A stretch of 64,000 nucleotides of DNA from Chersky-840 sp963794615 (GTDB taxonomy: Bacteria; Actinomycetota; Acidimicrobiia; Acidimicrobiales; UBA8190). Positions 9,258-17,866 of this stretch are shown in pieces. Location of the stretch: contig CAWCEP010000006.1 of the NCBI GenBank assembly GCA_963794615.1, positions 372,001 to 436,000 on the forward strand, in the 5' to 3' direction. The notes beneath the pieces were generated by a model, which worked only from the letters and a program-made list of their open reading frames with translations, was not told where the DNA came from and did no database searches. The translations under genes and the position numbers were made by a program. The first letter of the stretch is position 1. Each line of letters begins with the position of its first letter.

Positions 9258-9274
9258 CGACCGGTGCGCGGTCG
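9258..9274. terminator. Possible hairpin between convergent genes
   Basis: CGACCG and CGGTCG (6-bp perfect arms, 5-base loop) lie just after the stop of the FAD oxidoreductase and before the end of the convergent gene at 9393. There is no T tract, so this is a weak call. Confidence 0.3.
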
Positions 9275-9392
9275 GCCGCCGCGCGCCACATCGAAGAGGT
9301 CCTCGCCTCCTCAGGTCGGTCGACGACGGCTGAGCACCCGTCACGCGCTGCGGTACCGGCCCAGACAGCGGCACCGCGCGTAGTGACGTCGT

Positions 9393-9854
9393 TCAGCTCG
9401 CGGGCGGGCCGTACACGTGATTGACGATCTTGCTCATCGCCGGGGGAAGCGCCGCCTCGATCGTGTCCCCTTGGGCAGGTGTCAGCTTGTGGCTGGTCAC
9501 GGCCCGGCCGACCTGGGTGTCGCCTGCCTGCACCAGGGCGTTGACGACCGTCAGGACACCGACGTCGCGGGCCTGGGCCACCTGGGCGATCGACTGCCCG
9601 GAGCGCAGCGAGGCCACCAGATCCTTCGGCGTCACCCCGATCGTCTTGGCGCTGATCCGCACCGTGTCGCGGGCCACCGCCTTGCGGTGGGCTCGCAGCC
9701 ACGCCCGCAGCGGGTGGTGCCCGGTGGTGCTCGGACCGGCGACGGCCGACGGCGTGGCGGCACCGGCGGGCGAAGCCAGCGCGGCACTGAGCCCGAGTCC
9801 GGTGACCCCTGACAGGGCGAGACCGACCGTGACGGTGGCGATCATCTTCTTCAT
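9393..9854 (-). CDS. Small secreted protein of unknown function
   Basis: A 153-residue protein with a clear signal peptide: MKKM, a hydrophobic stretch (ATVTVGLALSGVTGLGLSAA), and a likely cleavage after SPAGAA. The mature part has a helical region with ARDTVRISAKTIGVTPKDLVASLRSGQSIAQVAQARDV, a pattern seen in small exported actinobacterial proteins with a LysM-like or spore-coat-like repeat. ATG 9854 is supported by TAGGAG six bases upstream. It is convergent with the FAD oxidoreductase and divergent from the DUF998 protein. No function assigned. Confidence 0.75.
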   Translation of the reverse strand: MKKMIATVTVGLALSGVTGLGLSAALASPAGAATPSAVAGPSTTGHHPLRAWLRAHRKAVARDTVRISAKTIGVTPKDLVASLRSGQSIAQVAQARDVGVLTVVNALVQAGDTQVGRAVTSHKLTPAQGDTIEAALPPAMSKIVNHVYGPPAS

Positions 9855-9990
9855 GTGCGCTCCTACCCGAGATGGTTGGTGATGGTCGCACTGTGGAGTC
9901 TGCGTGTGAGCATTCCGTGAGCGAACGACGATGTTCCGATCATGGTGTTGTCCCGAGTGCTCGGCGCCGGGGGTGCCGTAGGATCCGGCG

Positions 9991-10599
9991 GTGAGACGCA
10001 TCCCGTGGTGGGCCGTCGCCTCGGCCGGAGCGGCACCGGTGCTCCTCGTCGGGGGTTGGACCGTGGCCCAGGCGCGTCAAGGCCCGGGCTACGACCCGGT
10101 TCGGGACACGATCAGCGCCCTTGCCGCTCTCGGGGCCAACGACCGCTTCATCATGACGTCGGCGCTGGCCGGTCTCGGGGCCTGTCACCTGATCACGGCG
10201 GCGGGCCTGCGCCCGGTGCGACGTCGGGGCCGGCTGGTGCTGGCGACCGGTGGTGTGGCGACGGTGCTGGTGGCGTCGTTTCCTCAGCCGGTGCACGGAA
10301 ACTCGGTGGCACACACCGTCGTCGCCTCGGTCGCGTTCGTGGCCCTCGGTGCGTGGCCCGTGCTGGCGGCGCAGAGCCACAGCCCTGCCCCGCTCGTGCG
10401 GTGGGGCGCATCGGTGGTGGCCTCGTGCGTGCTCCTCGGCCTGGTGGCGTGGTTCGCGGTCGAGAACCACGGGGACCAACGCGGGCTGGCCGAGCGCGCC
10501 GCCGCCGGCGCACAGGCCTTGTGGCCGTTGGCCGTCGTCCTCACCACGCGCCGGGCCATGGACCGGCGCCATCGCAGCCTGTCACGACCGTTTTCGTGA
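9991..10599 (+). CDS. DUF998-family membrane protein
   Basis: A 202-residue integral membrane protein with about six hydrophobic segments. The first loop contains GYDPVRDTISALAALGANDR, the typical DUF998 motif after the first helix. Function of the family is unknown. GTG 9991 is the first start in frame. The stop codon lies inside a hairpin (10581-10600). Confidence 0.8.
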   Translation: MRRIPWWAVASAGAAPVLLVGGWTVAQARQGPGYDPVRDTISALAALGANDRFIMTSALAGLGACHLITAAGLRPVRRRGRLVLATGGVATVLVASFPQPVHGNSVAHTVVASVAFVALGAWPVLAAQSHSPAPLVRWGASVVASCVLLGLVAWFAVENHGDQRGLAERAAAGAQALWPLAVVLTTRRAMDRRHRSLSRPFS

Positions 10600-10600
10600 C
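10581..10600. terminator. Hairpin terminator between convergent genes
   Basis: GTCACGA-ccgttt-TCGTGAC is a perfect 7-bp stem with a 6-base loop. It overlaps the stop codon of the DUF998 gene and lies just before the end of the convergent MFS gene at 10607. It could end transcripts from both sides, though no long T tract is present. Confidence 0.45.
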
Positions 10601-10606
10601 GGCGGT

Positions 10607-12679
10607 TCAGGCCCGCGTCGAGCTTTGAACGGTGGCGGTGGCGTCGGCCAACAGCTTCTCGTCGTCGGCGAGGAGCTCGTGGGCAAGTCGGCGCACCATG
10701 ACACCGATCTCGGGGTGGGCTTCGGGGTCCCAGCCCTCGAGTAACTCGGTCAGGCCGTCGCGACGCGCCGTTCGGAGCCGGTCGATGGCATCGTGGCCCC
10801 GTTCGGTCAGGTTGAACTCGCAGATCCCGGGACCCTGGTCCATCTTGACCAACCCCGTGGTCACCAGCGCGTCGATACCTTCCTCGATGCGCTCGGGATC
10901 GACCTTGAGCCGCGCCGCGACGCTCTCGAGCGTGCAGTCGGGGCGATCCGCGAAGCGGTAGAGCAGCCAGGTCGGACGGGCATCGAGTTGGAGCCCGGCT
11001 CGCAGCGCCAACGTGGTGTAGAGCTCACGCCGGTTCTCCCGGTGCGCAAGTCGTTCCAGAGCGAGCTGGATCTCCTCGAGGGAGCTGCGCGATTCGTGCA
11101 TGCCGAGCTCCTTGCCCGGATCGGCAGTACGCACCGACTTGCGCAACTCGATGTCGGGGAGGAGCCACGACAACGCGAACGCCACTGCGGCGATCGGGAC
11201 GGCGATGAGAAACACGGTCTGGATGGTGTGCACCATGCCCGCCACCACGCCGGCATGCACCGTCGGGGGCAGCCGGCCGAGCGACTTCGGATCCGCCCCG
11301 CTGAGCGCGCTGGTAAGACCCTTGGGGACCGAGCGCAGGTGAAGGGCGTGGACGACGTTGGTGGCCAGGAGATTGGCGAAGATGGCGCCGAACACCGCCG
11401 TGCCGAACGACCCGCCGATCATGCGGAAGAACGTCGCCCCCGACGTGGCCGTGCCCAGCTGCTCGTAGGGGACGGCATTCTGCACCGCCACCACGAGCAC
11501 CTGCATGACCAGGCCCAGGCCGACACCGAACACGAACAGGTAGCCGGCAATGACCCAGGCGCCGGTGGTGATCCCGATCCTCGACATGAGCAGTAGACCC
11601 ACGATCATGAGGAACGTGCCCACGACGGGGAACACCTTGTAACGACCCCAGCGGCTCACCAACTGACCGGCTCCGGTAGAAGCGAACAGCAACCCGCCCA
11701 TCAACGGCAGGAGGCGCAATCCCGATGCCGGGGGGCTGAGGCCCTTGGCGTCCTGGAAGAAGATCGGCAGGAAGGTGAGGGCACCGAACATGGCGAACCC
11801 CATGACGAAGCCCACCGAGCTCGCCGCCGAGAAGACGCGGTTGGTGAAGAGCCCGAGCGGGATGACCGGCTCGGCGGCGCGACGCTCCACGACCAGGAAC
11901 AAGATGGTCAGCACCACCCCGGCGACGGCCATGGCGATGATCGCAGCCGACCCCCACGCGTAGGTGGTCCCCCCCAGGCTCGTGAACAGCACGAGGGCGG
12001 TGGTCGCCAGCGTGAGCAGGATCGTGCCCAGATAGTCGATGACGTGATGGACCCGCTGGAGTCCGCCCGGCAGCTGGGCGGCGGTGACGAAGAGCGCCAC
12101 CACCCCGATCGGGATGTTGATGTAGAAGACCCAGGGCCAGGTGAGGTACTCGACGACGAAACCGCCCAGGAGCGGACCGAGGACGGTGGCCACGCCGAAG
12201 ACGGCGCCGAACAGGCCCATGTACCGACCCCGCTCGCGCGGCGAGACGATGTCACCCACGATGGCCTGGGCCCCGATCATGAGTCCCCCGCCGCCGAGGC
12301 CCTGGACGGCCCGGAACGCGATGAGCTCGAGCATCGAGCGGCTGAGCCCCGACAGCGCAGAGCCGACCAGGAAGATCACGATGGCGGACTGGAAGAAGGT
12401 CTTGCGCCCGTACTGGTCGCCGAGCTTGCCCCACAACGGCGTCGACACTGTCGACGCCAACAGGTATGCGGTCACGACCCAGGTCAGATGGGACGCCCCG
12501 TGCAGGTCGCCGACGATGGTGGGCAGGGCGGTGGACACGATGGTCTGGTCCAGTGCGGCCAGGAACATGCCGAGCAGCAGCGCTCCGATGATGATGAGCA
12601 CACGACGGCGGGGCAGGTCGAGGGTCGGCGCGGGCGGGGCGGCGCCGGAGGCGAGGGCGGTGCGGTCGTCGGCGATCAA
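10607..12679 (-). CDS. DHA2-type MFS drug:proton antiporter with C-terminal MarR-like winged helix
   Basis: A 690-residue protein. Residues about 28-510 form a 14-helix multidrug antiporter of the EmrB/QacA type: early motif LDQTIVSTALPTIVGDL, motif A GKLGDQYGRK, and a GlyPro-rich motif C (GPLLGGFVVEYLTWPW). After the last helix comes a cytosolic segment of about 175 residues. This contains a winged-helix fold like MarR proteins: RPTWLLYRFADRPDCTLES, a recognition-helix-like ARLKVDPERIEEGIDALVTTGLV, a wing, and LTERGHDAIDRL. A sensory or autoregulatory role for this tail is inference. The start is TTG 12679 because a TAA lies three codons upstream in frame; no good ribosome binding site is visible. 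Confidence 0.9.
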   Translation of the reverse strand: MIADDRTALASGAAPPAPTLDLPRRRVLIIIGALLLGMFLAALDQTIVSTALPTIVGDLHGASHLTWVVTAYLLASTVSTPLWGKLGDQYGRKTFFQSAIVIFLVGSALSGLSRSMLELIAFRAVQGLGGGGLMIGAQAIVGDIVSPRERGRYMGLFGAVFGVATVLGPLLGGFVVEYLTWPWVFYINIPIGVVALFVTAAQLPGGLQRVHHVIDYLGTILLTLATTALVLFTSLGGTTYAWGSAAIIAMAVAGVVLTILFLVVERRAAEPVIPLGLFTNRVFSAASSVGFVMGFAMFGALTFLPIFFQDAKGLSPPASGLRLLPLMGGLLFASTGAGQLVSRWGRYKVFPVVGTFLMIVGLLLMSRIGITTGAWVIAGYLFVFGVGLGLVMQVLVVAVQNAVPYEQLGTATSGATFFRMIGGSFGTAVFGAIFANLLATNVVHALHLRSVPKGLTSALSGADPKSLGRLPPTVHAGVVAGMVHTIQTVFLIAVPIAAVAFALSWLLPDIELRKSVRTADPGKELGMHESRSSLEEIQLALERLAHRENRRELYTTLALRAGLQLDARPTWLLYRFADRPDCTLESVAARLKVDPERIEEGIDALVTTGLVKMDQGPGICEFNLTERGHDAIDRLRTARRDGLTELLEGWDPEAHPEIGVMVRRLAHELLADDEKLLADATATVQSSTRA

Positions 12680-12849
12680 CTCACGTTAGGGGGAGACGCC
12701 GGCGCCGCGCCCACGGGGTGGACGTCGGGCGTTCCCCCTCCCCAGCGCTGCCGGGAGCTCACGACCTACCGGTACGGTGTCGGTGCACGAGCGGCCGGTC
12801 ACGGCGCCCGGCTCAGGGTCGGCCGGGCCAGCTATTTCCAGGAGGCGAG

Positions 12850-14034
12850 ATGTCCAAGATCGTGTGTGTGCTGTACCCCGACCCCGTTGACGGACAGCCG
12901 ACCACCTACGCACGCGACGAGGTCCCCGTGCTCGATGGCTATCCCGGCGGCCAGACGTTGCCCACGCCGCACGGCGTGGACTTCACGCCGGGCCAGTTGT
13001 TGGGGAGCGTCTCGGGCGAGCTCGGGCTGCGCCGCTTCCTCGAGGCCCAGGGCCACCATCTCGTCGTCACCGCCGACAAGGATGGGCCCGACTCCACCTT
13101 CGAGCGCGAGCTCGCCGATGCCGACATCGTCGTCTCGCAGCCGTTCTGGCCCGCCTATCTCACGGCCGAGCGCGTCGCCAAGGCTCCCAGCCTGAAGCTG
13201 GCCATCACGGCCGGCATCGGGTCTGACCACGTGGATCTCCAGGCCGCCATCGACGCCGGCATCACGGTGGCGGAGGTGACGTTCAGCAACAGCATCAGCG
13301 TCTCGGAGCACGTGGTGATGATGATCCTCTCCCTGGTCCGCAACTACATCCCCTCCTACCAATGGGTGGTCGAGGGAGGCTGGAACATCGCCGACTGCGC
13401 GGCGCGCGCCTACGACGTCGAAGGCATGAAGGTGGGGACCGTGGGGGCGGGGCGTATCGGCACCGCCGTGCTGCGACGGCTCAAGCCGTTCGACGTCGAC
13501 CTGCACTACACCGATCGCCACCGACTCCCCGAGGAGGTGGAGGGCGAGCTCGGGCTCACCTATCACCCCGACGCCCGCTCCCTGGTGGCGGTGTGCGACG
13601 TGGTCACCATCAACGCTCCGCTCCATCCCGAGACCGAAGGGCTGTTCGACGACGCCCTGATCGGCACCATGAAACGTGGCTCGTACATCGTCAACACGGC
13701 CCGGGGCAAGATCTGCGACCGCGACGCCATCGTCCGCGCGCTGGAGCGCGGCCAGCTGGCCGGGTACGCCGGCGACGTTTGGTTCCCGCAGCCCGCACCT
13801 CCGGACCACCCCTGGCGCACGATGCCCCACCACGGCATGACGCCTCATGTGTCGGGCACGTCATTGTCAGCTCAGGCGCGCTACGCGGCCGGTGTACGCG
13901 AGATCCTGGAGTGCTGGTTCGAGCAACGGCCCATCCGCGAGGAGTACCTGATCGTCGACGGCGGGCGCCTCGCCGGGGCAGGGGCGCACGCCTACACCCC
14001 GGGCGACGCCACCAAGGGATCCGACCAGACCTGA
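12850..14034 (+). CDS. fdh: NAD-dependent formate dehydrogenase
   Basis: A 394-residue D-2-hydroxyacid-dehydrogenase-fold enzyme oxidising formate to CO2 with NAD+. It follows the well-known Pseudomonas sp. 101 enzyme closely: PFWPAYLT in the substrate region, nucleotide motif GAGRIGTA, NAD-selecting aspartate in HYTDRHRLPEEVEGEL, catalytic arginine in NTARGKICD, and the C-terminal FPQPAP..HPWRTMP..GMTPHVSG carrying the catalytic Gln and His. Length fits the family (about 400). GGAGG six to seven bases before ATG 12850 fixes the start. It stands alone, divergent from the efflux gene and convergent with an LLM oxidoreductase; it may provide NADH from formate or detoxify it. Confidence 0.95.
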   Translation: MSKIVCVLYPDPVDGQPTTYARDEVPVLDGYPGGQTLPTPHGVDFTPGQLLGSVSGELGLRRFLEAQGHHLVVTADKDGPDSTFERELADADIVVSQPFWPAYLTAERVAKAPSLKLAITAGIGSDHVDLQAAIDAGITVAEVTFSNSISVSEHVVMMILSLVRNYIPSYQWVVEGGWNIADCAARAYDVEGMKVGTVGAGRIGTAVLRRLKPFDVDLHYTDRHRLPEEVEGELGLTYHPDARSLVAVCDVVTINAPLHPETEGLFDDALIGTMKRGSYIVNTARGKICDRDAIVRALERGQLAGYAGDVWFPQPAPPDHPWRTMPHHGMTPHVSGTSLSAQARYAAGVREILECWFEQRPIREEYLIVDGGRLAGAGAHAYTPGDATKGSDQT

Positions 14035-14044
14035 CCTCCCGGGA

Positions 14045-14917
14045 TCACGGACCGATCTGGGCCAGGGCGGGAACGACCTTCTCCCCGACGGCGGTGACGA
14101 AGGCGACGGGGTCGCCGACGGGCATGAACGCGACGGCGTCGACACCGAGCGCGGCGTACTGCGTCATCTGGGCCAGGAACCCGTCGACGTCGTCGAGGGG
14201 ATTGCTCAAGGCCAGGATCGTCCGGTCGATCGTCTCGGGATCGCGTTCTTCGGTGTCGCAGTGTTGAGCCAGGACCTCGAGCTTGTGGGCGATCTCGGTG
14301 GGTGAGATGGCGAAGAGGTTGCAGGCGTCCGCATAGCGGGCCACGAGCCGGAGGGTCTTTCGCTCGCCGCTTCCCCCGATGAGGATGCGGGGCCGCGGCA
14401 TACTGATCGGTGGCGGTGAGCAGATAGTCTCGGCCAGCTGGTAGTGGCGACCGTCGTAGGGCCCGTCGTCGTCACTCCACATCTGCAGACAGATCTGCAG
14501 GGTCTCCTCGAGACGCTCGAAGCGCTCGGCCACCGGCGGGAAGGGCACGCCCAGGCCCCGGTGCTCCCGTTCGTACCACGCCGCTCCGATGCCGAGTTGG
14601 GCGCGACCCTCCGACAGCACGTCGAGGGTGGTGACGATCTTGGCCAGTAGGCCCGGATGCCGATAGGTGACCCCGGTCACGAGGAGGCTGAGCGTCATGG
14701 TGTGGGTCTGACCGGCGAGGAAACCGAGAGACGTATAGCCCTCGAGCATCGGATCCTGCGCGGTGGCCATCATCTCCATCTGAAACCAGTGGTCCATGAG
14801 GGTGAACCCCGATACGCCGCTCTCCTCGGCGATGCGCGCCGTGGTGGCGAGCGTTTGGCCGAGCGTCCCGGGCGCCCCGGGCAGAGTGAAGTTCACGAAG
14901 TGGATGCCTACGCGCAT
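14045..14917 (-). CDS. LLM-class F420-dependent oxidoreductase
   Basis: A 290-residue luciferase-like TIM-barrel protein. Typical signatures are the N-terminal GIHFVNFTLPG strand, MDHWFQ in the position of the DH-F motif, LGIGAAWYEREHRGLGVPFP with the family GxGAGW-like turn, and ILIGGSGERKTLRLVARYADACN, a hallmark of F420-dependent members. Probably uses coenzyme F420, as most actinobacterial proteins of this subclass do; substrate unknown. AAAGGAA upstream supports ATG 14917. Convergent with fdh, 10 bp between stops. Confidence 0.9.
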   Translation of the reverse strand: MRVGIHFVNFTLPGAPGTLGQTLATTARIAEESGVSGFTLMDHWFQMEMMATAQDPMLEGYTSLGFLAGQTHTMTLSLLVTGVTYRHPGLLAKIVTTLDVLSEGRAQLGIGAAWYEREHRGLGVPFPPVAERFERLEETLQICLQMWSDDDGPYDGRHYQLAETICSPPPISMPRPRILIGGSGERKTLRLVARYADACNLFAISPTEIAHKLEVLAQHCDTEERDPETIDRTILALSNPLDDVDGFLAQMTQYAALGVDAVAFMPVGDPVAFVTAVGEKVVPALAQIGP

Positions 14918-15043
14918 CGGCGTTCCTTTCGGTCGTGCGGCGCCTTCACCTTCGCGCGTCGGGGGCGACTCGACCCCGGCCCCGACGCACGCCGGAGAAC
15001 GTGGGCCCGTCCGGGTAGAGGGACTCGGGGGATGCCGCCGCCG

Positions 15044-15080
15044 TTGACACCGAGCCCTGGAATTAGATACGGTCCGGATC
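15044..15080 (+). promoter_or_regulatory. Promoter with overlapping TetR-type operator for the MFS gene
   Basis: A perfect -35 hexamer TTGACA (15044-15049) is followed after 18 bp by TACGGT (15068-15073). The -10 is covered by an imperfect palindrome, GATACGG-t-CCGGATC (15066-15080, 6 of 7 pairs). The layout suits repression by the TetR protein encoded downstream. The start codon is at 15115. Confidence 0.55.
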
Positions 15081-15114
15081 GGATCGAAAATCGGTAGGAA
15101 AGTCGAGCCTCACC

Positions 15115-16692
15115 GTGCCTGCTCTCGAGCGTAAGTGGTGGACCCTCATCGCCGTCTGTACGGCCACCTTCATGCTGCTGCTGGACATCACGGTGGTGAA
15201 CGTCGCCCTCCCCGACATCCAGCGCTCGTTGCACTCCACCTTCAGTGACCTCCAATGGGTCGTCGACGCGTATTCGTTGACCCTGGCCGCCTTCCTCCTC
15301 ACGGCCGGGGTCCTCGGGGACATGTTCGGTCGCCGTGTGGTGTTCGCCGTGGGCCTCGGTGTGTTCTCGCTGTCGTCGCTCGTGTGCGGGGTGTCCTCCT
15401 CGTCGCTGATGCTGAACCTGGCGCGCGGCGCCCAAGGCGTGGGCGGCGCCATCATGTTCGCCACCTCCCTGGCGCTGATCGCGTCGGCCTTCCACGGCAA
15501 GGAGCGGGGGACGGCCTTCGGCATCTACGGCGCGGTGATCGGCGGTGCCGTCGCCGTCGGGCCGCTCATCGGCGGCGCCATTACGAGCGGACTCGGATGG
15601 CGGTGGATCTTCTTCGTGAACGTCCCCGTCGGTGTCGTCGCCATCTTTCTCACTCTCACCCGAGTGCAGGAGTCCAAGGAGCCCAATCATCGGCGGGTCG
15701 ACTGGATCGGCTTCGTCACGTTCTCGGCCGCTCTCTTCATGCTCGTCTTCGCGCTGGTAAGAGGGAACGCCAACGGGTGGAGCAGCTCGATGATCGTGGG
15801 ACTGCTCATCGGTGCGGCCGTCCTGCTGAGCGTGTTCGTCGTGGCCGAGTGGCGCCAGGCCGACCCCATGCTCGATCTGAACCTCTTCCGGCGGCCGGCC
15901 GTGATCGGGTCCTCGATCGTGGCCGTCGCCCTGTCGGGGTCGATCTTCGCGCTGTTCCTGTACATCACGCTCTATGTCCAAGACGACCTCGGGTACGGTC
16001 CCTTCGCGGCCGGGCTGCGCTTCTTGCCGATCACCATGCTGTCGTTCATCGCCGCTCCCTTCGCCGGCAAGCTGAGCGTCCGGATCAAGGCGCGCTACCT
16101 GCTCGGCACCGGGCTCTTGATGGTGGCCATCGGGTTACTGCTCATGTCGCACGTCCACGCCTCGTCGGGCTGGACGGTCCTGCTGCCGGGGTTCATCGTG
16201 ACCGGGCTCGGCATCGGCACCGTGAACCCCGTCCTGGCGTCTGCGGCCATCAGTGTCGTCCCACCCGAGCGCAGCGGCATGGCCTCGGGAGCCAACAACA
16301 CGTTTCGCCAGGTCGGCATCGCCACCGGGATCGCCGGCCTGGGTGCCGTGTTCCAGAGCCAGATCCAGCACAAGACCCTCGCCGGTCTCGGGGCCAGCCC
16401 GGTCGGCCGGGAGGTGCTGGCCCGGGGGGGCGCCGCATTGAAGGGAGCCATCACCGGTGGTGGGGTACGCCAGGCGTCGGCAGCGATTCCGTCGGTTCCG
16501 GCTCGCAATGCATTGCTCCACGCCTATCAGGTCGCCTTCGCCAGCACCTTCGACCACCTCATGGTGATCGGCGTCGTCGTGGCCGCCCTGGGCTCGATCG
16601 GCGCCTTCGCCCTCGTGCGTGATCGCGACTTCGTCCCGAGCTATTCCCCGTCGGAGGCGGCGCCGGAGCAACCGGCGGTGGTGGCGCCGTGA
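15115..16692 (+). CDS. DHA2-family MFS efflux transporter
   Basis: A 525-residue, 14-helix drug:proton antiporter. Motifs: LLLDITVVNVALPDIQRSL in helix 1 (motif D1), GDMFGRR (motif A), and motif C around GAVIGGAVAVGPLIGGAI. GTG 15115 is the chosen start; AGGAAAG lies upstream. The next gene, a TetR regulator, starts at a GTG overlapping this stop codon (GTGA), giving a coupled pump-regulator pair. Likely exports a toxic compound or secondary metabolite. Confidence 0.92.
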   Translation: MPALERKWWTLIAVCTATFMLLLDITVVNVALPDIQRSLHSTFSDLQWVVDAYSLTLAAFLLTAGVLGDMFGRRVVFAVGLGVFSLSSLVCGVSSSSLMLNLARGAQGVGGAIMFATSLALIASAFHGKERGTAFGIYGAVIGGAVAVGPLIGGAITSGLGWRWIFFVNVPVGVVAIFLTLTRVQESKEPNHRRVDWIGFVTFSAALFMLVFALVRGNANGWSSSMIVGLLIGAAVLLSVFVVAEWRQADPMLDLNLFRRPAVIGSSIVAVALSGSIFALFLYITLYVQDDLGYGPFAAGLRFLPITMLSFIAAPFAGKLSVRIKARYLLGTGLLMVAIGLLLMSHVHASSGWTVLLPGFIVTGLGIGTVNPVLASAAISVVPPERSGMASGANNTFRQVGIATGIAGLGAVFQSQIQHKTLAGLGASPVGREVLARGGAALKGAITGGGVRQASAAIPSVPARNALLHAYQVAFASTFDHLMVIGVVVAALGSIGAFALVRDRDFVPSYSPSEAAPEQPAVVAP

Positions 16693-17305
16693 GTGCTGCC
16701 GGCACCACGCCGGTGTCTCCGCCCGCGCCGGCCAGGCCTCCGGGGCGACCTCGCGACGAGCGCGCCACCCGGGCCATCACCGATGCGGCGCTACGTCAAC
16801 TGGTGGTGCTGGGCTATACCCGAATGTCGATGGAAAGCATCGCCAGCGAGGCCGGCGTGGCCCGCGCCACGGTGTACCGCCGCTTCCGGGACAAAGCCGA
16901 TGTGATCACGGCGGCCATCGCCGACAATCCCGGCGGGCGCATACCCGATGAGCCCTCGGATGACCCTCGTGCGGAGCTCATCGTGTTCCTCGAGGGCTTC
17001 GACGGACGTTTCGGCGAGAGCTGCGTCGAGGTCATCGGCACCCTGCTCGGCTCCGCGAGGAGGCGGACGCGTTGGCCCTACACCGCCGACGTGTGATCGA
17101 ACCCCGCACCGCGTACGTCCGCGCCCTGCTCCTGCGGGCCAAGGAGCTCGGGGACCTGCCGGCCGACACCGATGTCGACCTGGCCGTGCAGATGCTCACG
17201 GGGTCGGTCCTGGCCCGCCGGATCAGCGGCACGCCGAGCCCACCCGATTGGGCGCCTCGCGCCGTCGACATGATCTGGGGACGCACACCGTCGATCCCGC
17301 GCTGA
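16689..17305 (+). pseudogene. TetR-family regulator with frameshift
   Basis: The first frame (GTG 16689, overlapping the MFS stop) encodes a standard TetR DNA-binding domain: RATRAITDAALRQLVVLGY, then MESIASEAGVARATVYRRF. It reads GTLLGSA and then goes out of frame to a stop at 17096. The expected C-terminal ligand domain continues in another frame from about 17057 (EEADALALHRRRVIEPR to WGRTPSIPR, stop 17305). A single missing base between about 17043 and 17060 explains both. The DNA-binding half could still be made, but without its dimerisation domain it should not work. Either a real mutation, derepressing the pump, or a sequence error. Confidence 0.8.
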
Positions 17306-17315
17306 CGCCCTGTCG

Positions 17316-17340
17316 AGCGGGCCCCGAGCTCGGCCGCCCG
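17316..17340. terminator. Possible terminator between convergent genes
   Basis: CGGGC and GCCCG enclose the self-complementary CCGAGCTCGG. The hairpin lies between the tetR stop (17305) and the merR stop (17344). No T tract; low confidence. Confidence 0.3.
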
Positions 17341-17343
17341 GGA

Positions 17344-17862
17344 TTACTCGAGCTCGGCGAGGAGCTGGCGGCAGCGCTCGGCGTTCTGGGCCAACGTGGC
17401 CCGGAAGGCGTCCATACGGGTGAGCTTGGCGTCGAGCTGCTCCTTCAGCGACTCGTTGAGGTGGAGGGCCTCTTCGAGGAGCGCCCTCTGCTGGAGCCGG
17501 GCCGCGGTGGTGTGGACCTCGCGTTTGGCCCGGTAGGCGGCACGCACCTCGTCGAGCCGCTGTTCCGAATCCAGGAATTCCTTGATCTCCTCGAGGTTCA
17601 TGCCCAGCGCCTCGCGCAGCTCCAGAATCCGTTGCAGCTGGACGAGATCGGTCTCCCGATACCGCCGTTCGCCGCCAGCGGTGTAGTCGGACGGGATCAA
17701 CAACCCCAGCTCGTCGTAGTACCGCAGGGTCCGAGGCGACACCCCGGCTCGCGCCGCGGCGTCACTGATGCGGAGGCTCGCCTCGGGGCCCCCGTCCACC
17801 GCAGGCGGCGCGGCGGGCTCGACCGTGCTCGGCGCGCCCTTCACCTCTGTAGCTCGGGCCAT
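17344..17862 (-). CDS. MerR-family transcriptional regulator
   Basis: A 172-residue regulator. The MerR helix-turn-helix begins near residue 28: LRISDAAARAGVSPRTLRYYDELGLL, then the wing with GERRYRETDLVQLQRI, and ALGMNLEEIKEFL in the third-helix region. A long coiled-coil dimerisation helix follows and the protein ends without a large effector domain, as in small drug-responsive or fatty-acid-pathway MerR proteins. ATG 17862 lies four bases after the stop of the MFS gene, so the two are one operon. It probably binds the 18-bp palindrome at 19693-19710 in front of the pump. Confidence 0.9.
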   Translation of the reverse strand: MARATEVKGAPSTVEPAAPPAVDGGPEASLRISDAAARAGVSPRTLRYYDELGLLIPSDYTAGGERRYRETDLVQLQRILELREALGMNLEEIKEFLDSEQRLDEVRAAYRAKREVHTTAARLQQRALLEEALHLNESLKEQLDAKLTRMDAFRATLAQNAERCRQLLAELE

Positions 17863-17866
17863 GGGG

